Source of the DNA: Glandiceps talaboti
Taxonomy: Eukaryota; Hemichordata; Enteropneusta; Spengelidae
Assembly (NCBI RefSeq): GCF_964340395.1
Contig: NC_135568.1
Span: 2,000,001-2,064,000, forward strand
Length of the DNA stretch: 64,000 nucleotides
Direction of reading: 5' to 3'
A model generated the notes under the pieces. It was not told where the DNA came from and ran no database searches. It worked only from the letters and a program-made list of their open reading frames with translations. A program made the translations under genes and the position numbers. Positions 52,901 through 62,754 of this stretch are shown here, in pieces. Positions within the stretch are counted from its first letter, which is position 1. Every line of letters begins with the position of its first letter.

Positions 52901-55900
52901 CTGTTCGTATTTTCCAGAGAGAAAGGACTTCATAATTTGGCCTCCTGATCCAAAATATACACCATAATACAGCTCTCTGGAAATAAAAAAACACAAAATT
53001 CAATACTACTACCGTACTACCAAACCAGATAGAATATTATAGAGTGTCAATTAGGTGGCAGGGTGTTGTTTTAAATCTCACACACCGTTTTTTTGTTATG
53101 AATTATACAAACAAGATATCCCACATAGGGAGGTTATGTTATGCTTTTTATTTGCTTGTTTTTTTGTCTGTCTGTCTGTCTGTCTGTGGGGGTTGTGTCT
53201 GTGTGCGGTGTGTCTGTCTGTCTGTCTGTCTGTCTATCTGTATGTGTGTCTGTCTGCCTGTGTATGTGTCTGTGTGAACACGATATCATTTGTATTTAGG
53301 AATTAAGTACGTTTCCAAAAATAAAGAATTTATAACATAAAATTTGTGTTTATCTTATTTCAAGACCACAAATGTGTTGACAAAGAACTTGAAAGTAAAT
53401 TTCACTACCACCTTAAAAGACAACAAGTCTTTGTCCTGATAACAATCCTTGGAGTTGTTTGAAATGTATGAGAGGGCGAGACTAAAACAAGTCTTAGTCA
53501 AGACATATCCCCTGACCAATTTTTTATTGTAAAACCACAGAAAAACAGTAGAGTTTGTCTGAAAGGTATTAGACCAAAGCAAGACTCTAGACTGTCAAGA
53601 TAATCACTAACAAAGACAGATTGACTGCTCAAAGCTAAAAACATGTGAAATGTTAACACCCAGAAATACTACGTGTCGTCTGCATTCTTCAGATTCGGGC
53701 TTGCTTGAGGTTCCGTTTACGAGGTCATCTTTTGTCTACAAACGGGCCTTCAGCCATGTTGCTCCGCGGTTATGGAACGATTTACCGACTGGGATTAGAA
53801 TGTGTAATACCGTTGATTGTTTTAAGAAAAGTTTAAAAACGCATCTTTTCCGCAAAGCTTTTAATTAATTGTCTTTTAAGATGTATCAAGTGTTGTTTTA
53901 GTATCAAGTGCTTTTTCTTTTTTTAGATTTGTGAACTGTTTAGAGCATTCTATGGATTTACGGTATAGAAAAATAAATATTATTATTATTATTATTATTA
54001 TTAAATGCTTGCGTTTTATAACCCATGCAATTAATTAAGTCTCTGGCATCCTAGCTAACCTAATAGTACGTGACGAAACATGGACTACATGATATAAAAC
54101 AAAACATACCCATTGCAAGGATCAACAGAAACTGCAGTCATATAGAATGAACTGGTAGCTATGGTGATAGGTTCATCTCCAGTTGTATTCATGCTGACAA
54201 TTGTGTGCTCAGCTGCGACGTAAAGTCTCTTGTGAACCCAATCTAGGGCAATGCCATAGATACCATCAGCAAAATCTAGTAGAAAGTTTACATGGATTAG
54301 GTAAATAGTACAAAGAAGATTAAAAGTAATAAACCACCCCCTGGGGATTGTATACCAAGAGGTTTTGACCAGTGAACTCAATATATGTACGAGTGATAGC
54401 GAGTGCATATATTGAGTTCACTGGTCAAAACCGAGTGGTGTACCATCCCCAGGGGGTGGTTTATTGCTATTATATTATACCAGTATATTGAAAATGTCGG
54501 AAACAAGATAAGACGCAACATTTTCTGGTTTCATTTGCGCCCTTGTCCCTGCACGAACTACAACGTTCTAGACAAACAGTGAACATCAAAGTTTGGACGC
54601 GTGCCAACTGTGCATTATCGCTCATTTTACATGCACTAGTTCGATGTCTAGACCAATCAGATCTCACGATTTGCACCATCAATATACTAGTATAATATAA
54701 TAGTGCACAACCTACATCATAACATGTACAAGGCAAATTGAATAACAAAATATTGAATATATACTTTGGACGTTCTAGCTACGTCACAACAACGCGTAAT
54801 GTCAGTGGTTCTGCTGTTTTCAAAATTTTAGTCAAAATACTCAAACATTACCCTTATTTGCCCAAGTTGTTTTTTGTATTACTTGTGTAAACTTGTCATG
54901 TTGTTATTTTTATTTACATACACTTACCTGGATGTGTTAACTGTTGTCTATTTGTTGGACTGTCAATAAGTAAACTTGTGATGTTGTTATTTTTATTTAC
55001 ATACACTTACCTGGATGTGTTAACTGTTGTCTATTTGTTGGACTGTCAATAAGTAAACTTGTGATGTTGTTATTTTTATTTACATACACTTACCTGGATG
55101 TGTTAACTGTTGTCTATTTGTTGGACTGTCAATAAGTAAACTTGTGATGTTGTTATCATCATTTACATACACTTACCTGGATGTGTTAACTGTTGTCTAT
55201 TTGTTGGACTGTCAATAAGTAAACTTGTGATGTTGTTATCATCATTTACATATAGTCTTCTTTCTTGATAATCAAAATCCAAACAAGTTGCAGAAGTAAG
55301 ACCTGTGATTTCCGGTTTCATAGTATGGAACGTTCCTTCTAAATGAGCTGTCTTTATACCAATAGCACTGGCAAATATCAGGAAATCGTCTACGACTGAA
55401 ATCAACAAATTACAGCCAGAAGTTCATCATTATTGATAAGGCAATGCATCAAGGTAAAATTCCAGGACTTCCCCAGGAAACATTCAGATCAACTTTGGTC
55501 ATCTTAGCGTGTTGACAAGTAAAATGAATTTTTCTTTGTCAACACAACTTTGTTTTCTTTTTTTTAAAACACATATTTCTCACCTATCTACAAACAGTGA
55601 CAGACAAGCATTTATAAATGCAACTTGATACAACTAGTGACAGACAAGCATTTATAAATGCAACTTGATACAACTAGTGACAGGCAAGCATTTATAAATG
55701 AAACTGGTTACAACCAGTGATCGACAGGCAAGCATTTACAGGTAGAACTTGATACAACCACTGACAGGCAAGCATTTACAAATGGAACTTGTTACAAACA
55801 AGAAGAGTAAACAAATGAATTGGATAACACTCGGCACAGTATGTTGACACTACTGACACTTGTATTACATTTCATGGTTTGATAAGAACAGTTGTATGGC

Positions 55901-58900
55901 CTCTTAATGAGTTCATGAAATGCCAGGGGAACTTGAAATTTGTTTGTAAATGTGAGATATTACGTAAACTATTCTTATCAAATGATGAAATGTAATACAA
56001 GCCCCTCTGTAGTTCCAGCGTGCTGTGCCAATTAGTGTTATTACTCCATTTCATTTGTTCTGTGTGACAAGTTCTGTTTGTAAATGCTTGTGTGTCGCTG
56101 GTTGTAATTGACATTTCACAACAGTAATTATGTTTGTTGATCGTTCAGTCTCTGGAGTTATTTCTATTTAGTCGTTTTAGATGTATTTGTATATTTTGTA
56201 TTGTCTTTGATGTACTGTTTGGCCTTTTCTGAGTGTGGTCTACTTTTCGTTTATTTTTGTGCCCCTGGGTAGATTAGGCTGGTCCTAACAGGGTTACCCC
56301 TTTGTCGATGTGTATTTTAAAGCGTTTTGATAATAAAAGTCATTATTATTATTATTATTATTATATATTCAAGAAGTCAGTTGAGTTCAAGAGTTTCCAA
56401 GAGTTCGGGAAATAGTTGCTGTAAAATAAATGATAAAGTGTACTGACCTTCACAGGAGACACCATCATCACAGAGAGTACCTAGATAGCAAGCACAAACA
56501 TATGTATTGTCAGGCTTATCAAAACACAATTGTTCACATCCTCCATAGTTGTCATGGCAACCAGTGGCAGCACTTGGATCTGTAAAAAGTAAAAAGTAAA
56601 TATCCTTCATCAGATGAGGCTGATAACTCTAGAATCCAAAAGTTTGAATAATTAGTATTATATCATCCCAACTCCACCACAGAACATCCCCACTAAAATT
56701 ATTCAATATTTGCAATGTACACCATCATTTAGCTGTTACTATGGACATGGTCTTATTGCTAGGCATATTTGCATACATCTTTTGAATTTCCCTATACCAA
56801 GGCTGTTGGTTTTTAACAGAGACAGATAGACTGGCAGGCAGACAGACAGATAGACATTGACTGAGTCATTGACTGAGTGTAAACAATGTTAGCAGTGCAA
56901 AGTAAGTAAATAGTCATTGACTAGAGTGTAAACAATGTTAGCAGTGCAAAGTAAGTAAATAGTCATTGACTAGAGTGTAAACAATGTTAGCAGTGCAAAG
57001 TAAGTATATAGCATCTGGCAAACTGATACAGACCACAAATACTGGGCGATAGTTTTGATGCCAACATGGTTTCTAACTAAACTAAAAAGTCCCTCAATCA
57101 ACACAATTCATCAATTCATCCAATCTGTGAATCCCAACTGTTATAGCGACGTAAACAGTGTATACTAGCATCCTGAGCTGACAAATATACTATATTTGGA
57201 CATTACATAACTGCCCCAATAAACACTAACTTTATGAGGGACTGTATTATTGGGTAGAATTTTGCGATTGATTATTAAACAAGACATGATGTTAATGACT
57301 GTGTGGGTGGCTGTGGAGGAATTTTAAATTACATCTCATGCATCTCAGGACTTCTAGAGTAACGACTTTGACTAGACTGTGAGTGGAGGTGTAAATGGTA
57401 ACGATACTGTATAGGAACTAGACTGTGAGTGGAGTTGTAAATGGTAACGATACTGTATAGGAAATAGACTGAGTGGAGGTATAAATGGTAATGATACTGT
57501 ATAGGAACTAGACTATGTGAGTGGAGGTGTAAATGGTAAGGATACTGTATAGGAACTAGACTATGTGAGGGGAGGTGTAAATGGTAACGATACCGTATAG
57601 GAACTAGACTGTGAGTGGAGGTGTAAATGGTAACGATACTGTAGGAACTATACTGTGAGTGGAGGTGTAAATGGTAATGATACCGTATAGGAACTAGACT
57701 ATGTGAGTGGAGGTGTAAATGGTAAGGATACCGTATAGGAACTAGACTATGTGAGTGGAAGTGTAAATGGTAATGATACTGTATAGGAACTAGACTATGT
57801 GAGTGGAGGTGTAAATGGTAACGATACTGTATAGGAACTAGACTGAGTGGAGGTGTAAATGGTAATGATACTGTATAGGAACTAGACTGTGAGTGGAGGT
57901 GTAAATGGTAATGATACTGTATAGGAACTAGACTGAGTGGAGGTGTAAATGGTAATGATACTGTATAGGAACTAGACTGTGAGTGGAGGTGTAAATGGTA
58001 ATGATACTGTATAGGAACTAGACTGAGTGGAGGTGTAAATGGTAATGATACTGTATAGGAACTAGACTATGAGTGGAGGTGTAAATGGTAACGATACTGT
58101 ATAGACTATACTGTGAGTGGAGGTGTAAATGGTAACGATACTGTATAGAAACTAGACTATGAGTGGAGGTGTAAATGGTAACGATACTGTATAGACTATA
58201 CTGTGAGTGGAGGTGTAAATGGTAATGATACTGTATAGGAACTAGACTATGAGTGGAGGTGTAAATGGTAACGATACTGTATAGACTATAATGTGAGTGG
58301 AGGTGTAAATGGTAACGATACTGTAGGAACTATACTGTGAGTGGAGGTGTAAATGGTAATGATACCGTATAGGAACTAGACTATGTGAGTGGAGGTGTAA
58401 ATGGTAATGATACTGTATAGGAACTATACTGTGAGTGGAGGTGTAAATGGTAACGATACTGTATAGGAACTAGACTATGTGAGTGGAGGTGTAAATGGTA
58501 ACCATAACGTATAGGAACTATACTGTGAGTGGAGGTGTAAATGGTAATGAAACTTTATAGGAACTAGACTATGTGAGTGGAGGTGTAAATGGTAAAGATA
58601 CTGTACAGGAACTATACTGTGAGTGGAGGTGTAAATGGCAACGATGCTGTATAGGAACTATACTGTGAGTGGAGGGGCAAATGGTAACAATACTGTATAG
58701 GAACGAGACTATGTCAGTGGAGGTGTAAATGGTAATGATACTGTATAGGAACTAGACTATGTGAGTGGAGGTATAAATGGTAACGATACTGTATAGGAAC
58801 TAGACTATGTGAGTGGAGGTGTAAATGGTAACGATACTGTACAGGAACTATACTGTGAGTGGAGGTGTAAATGGTAACGATACTGTAGGAACTATACTGT

Positions 58901-60226
58901 GAGTGGAGGGGCAAATGGTAACAATACTGTATAGGAACGAGACTATGTCAGTGGAGGTGTAAATGGTAATGATACTGTATAGGAACTAGACTATGTGAGT
59001 GGAGGTATAAATGGTAATGATACTGTATAGGAACTAGACTATGTGAGTGGAGGTGTAAATGGTAACCATACCGTATAGGAACTAGACTATCTGGGTGAGG
59101 TGCAGGACCTCTTCCTTACCATTTGGTTGTGCTGCTGAGTGGTATACAGCTACCTGATACAAATCCTTCATACTACTTAAAAATTCTTGTGGTACTTGGT
59201 TACTACCCGGTTCTTTACTGCCTTTAGATATTTTCTTTAAATCTCCATCAATCCAGTAGACATCATTTCCAAAGACTGTCAGCCTGTATGGCTGTGATAA
59301 GTCACTGTATATATGTTGTCTGTCGCTTCCATCCCAAGCCATCCTCTGACAAGAAGAATATACAAAATATACACACTATTAGATATCACGGTAATGTTTT
59401 TTTTGCTTCATTTTTCTTTTCCATGACCCAACCTACTCTTAGACTGTAATTCTTCAATTCAACAAGTTAATTTTAAAAATAGCACCAATAGTAGCGTTGT
59501 TGCACAACTTTAGAGGTTTTAAAACATGTTTCCTTACTGGACATAGTGATCCAGCCCTATTGTCACTTAAGCAATATACACCCCAGGGGGTGGCACCATG
59601 ACCAGTGCTAACCTCTGGTAGGGGTGAGTGGCAAATACTGCCACCAGAAATCCCATTTTAGACCTATTTTGACCAAAATCAATACCCCATTTTACACGAT
59701 ACAGGTTTTTAAAAAAAAAAAGAAAATTACATTTTACATCAAATTAGATTAATAGTAGTTCCATACTAAAGAAAATAGTGGATTGCAAAATGGAGTTTTC
59801 ATTTGTACTATTTTTTCCCTCAGGAGCCAACATTTTGGTGGCAGTGGCACAGTTATGATTTGGTATACAATGGACCACATTTTAGACCATGCAAAATTGA
59901 AAATTATGGACTGGTAGAGTGGACCACCTTGTTAAACTATTCAGATTGAAAAGAAGAACAATTGACACCTTTTTATCAATGTAACCATGATAGTAAAGCA
60001 AAGAGCACGATTCACATGCCATTGCTTCCGTACATGCAAAGGACCAAATCATTTCAGATGTTATCTGCTTGTGATCATCCTGTCCAAATAGGGGAAGAAA
60101 ACCTCTCAGCTACATGGATACAATTGCTAGAGACATCAAGCAAGAGATTGTGGACCTTCAAAGTCTTATGAGGAAGAAGCTTGACACATGGAGCAACATT
60201 GTGGACTCTATCTTGGATGCGTCCAT

Positions 60227-60292
<66 letters not shown>

Positions 60293-62659
60293 ATCAATTT
60301 AGTTCCTTAACTGCCTATGAGGATTTCTTAAAATGTGTGACAGAACTTTCTTAGCACAATATACAGTGGTTTGCCAAATAGTATGAACACTTTGTTGGAC
60401 ACATATGTATGTGTTTTATGAGGGAGGCAACATTAGAAGTAATTGGATATGAGATCCTTATCAATGCTGACCAGTCATCCCCACTGAATGACACAATAGC
60501 AACACATACACAGTCAGGTACTATGATACACACAGAGCAATTGAAGTTTTGATGAAGCCAGACAAGTTTATGCAACAGCTATATCCATGTTTACCTCGGT
60601 ACCCGACTGTGTGTGCTGTTATTGTGTCACTCAGTGGAGATGGCTGGTCTGCTTTGATGGGGATCTTCTATCTAATTACTTCTAATGTTGCCTCCCTCAT
60701 AAATAATATACTTGTATATAATACAATAATAAATAATAAATAATTTTATTTCGTACTGTAGGCCATGGGCCTTAAATTTACATAACTGAACATAGAATAA
60801 TGATCATGATTACAGAGGTATGTTCAACATAGCTAAATTGACAAGTCAGCTTATGTTGAGAGATTTTCTTCCAAAAGCTGTTTATGTATTTTCATGGCAA
60901 AGAAAATAAATTTGCCAAGGTTTGAATGGTGAAGATGTTTGTGGACTGCATTAACAATATAACTTGTGTTCAACAAAGTGTTCATGCCATTTGGTAAACT
61001 TATAAGTGAAGCATTGATTGTGAAACAGTTGTATACAAAGCATGATCTGGCATCATATGGTCTTGTTGCTTGGCATGTATGTTTTCATTGTTTGAGTGTC
61101 TATCCACTTATCTTCTTACCCTGATGTATTTTTGCCATATACACAATCATTTGGCAGTTGCTATATGGCTGTGGTCTCATTGCTAGGCATATATGTATAC
61201 ATTTCTTCAATGTTTACTCACTTGCCTATTAATCCTGTTGTTATCTTTGCAATAAACACAATCATTTGGCTGTTGCTACAGGCAGGGTCTTGTTGCTAGG
61301 CATACTGTATATGCATATGAATGTTTATTCACTTGCTTTATAACAAGATATCAACCAGATATCACAATTAGCCATATTGTTTTTCTATACTTGAGCAATC
61401 TTCAGAAATCAGAATTTGCAACATTGTTTCTCTTTATTGATAACCTTACCTGTAAGGAGAGTGTGGTCATATCGACCCAGTAGACGTAGTGTGATTGATA
61501 ATCAATAGAGAGGTCACATGGATAAACCACAGCAGTGTCAACCATGACCTGTTCATTGCTTCCATCTAACTCAGTCCTTATAATCTGTGCTGCCTCCGTT
61601 GTACAGATGCTCCAGTATAAGTATCTGCCAAATAAAACTCAAGATGTTTAGTTGAGAGTATGATTTTTGTGACATCAAAGAGTGCAATAAGGTGGAAAAA
61701 AAATAATTGTCAGAAAATAGGGTAGGTAGGTCGGTTGTAGACTGAAAACCGAATGAAATGACAGTCATGAAGACAAAGAATTTCTTATCTTCTTGTTTTA
61801 AATGTTTAAGAAAAACCCGTTAATACCCCCTGTATGCTGTCTAAGTGATGGCTGCAATGGTTGTATTACCCCCGGAATGCCGTCTAAAAGATGGATGCAA
61901 TGGCTGTAATTTATGCATAGTACATATCTGTCAACAGGTTTGGTATGGTATCACTTACTTTTTTAGGGGATTGACTGCAATGGCACATAGTCTGTCGGTC
62001 TTAGATGCAGATAGTATATGAATCACATTTTCAGTGCCATTAATTCTACCCACTCCTACGCTATTGTGATTATAACTTCCATCACTAAGTGTCATGTAAA
62101 CATTCCCTGCAAAAAAAAAATTATCATAATTATAAATTAGGCTACATATATATGTGAAACTCCTGCTTGGAAGAAACTTGGTATAAATAAAATGCTGAGA
62201 TTATTTAGATATTACATCTAGGAGGCATACAAAACCTTTCTTCTTATGTTAGGAAATACTTTTACTTCATCTCCTGACATCTGAAGACGTAAGCTGCTGT
62301 CTGCTTCAAATGCTACCTAGACTGTGTTTCCTCCAGTGTGGAAAAAGTGCAGTGCCATGTACTTCACAAGTGTGATTCCGCAGCTTAGTCGATTGAATTT
62401 TGAGGACAGGTTACGGACACTGTATCTGATAACTTTAGAAATCAAATGCTATAGATCAAAGCTGATTTGCTGGAAGTGAACATGTGCGAACTTTCCATGG
62501 ACATACTCTAGTTGAAATTATTTATAAACAGCTCTAGATTGGGTATATGTAAACCCATAATGCACTTCTGTGATAATATCATGACTTGAGCAATTTCCCA
62601 TTGACACATCCTAAATATTCCACAAAATACCAAGGCAATCAGATTATGATTTCAACTCG

Positions 62660-62754
<95 letters not shown>

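Larger units (their letters stand above)
59346..61449. other. Intron between exons -49 and -48
   Basis: Holds a probable insertion with (GAT)n tail (60050-60292), an inverted-repeat element (60413-60705) and a 120-bp tandem repeat (61000-61330). The stretch 59570-59950 has short inverted similarities (actgccacc / ggtggcagt) of unclear meaning. Confidence 0.55.

Noticed and set aside
54470-54748. 92-codon minus-strand frame
   Set aside because: It lies within an inverted-repeat element and shows no known domain.
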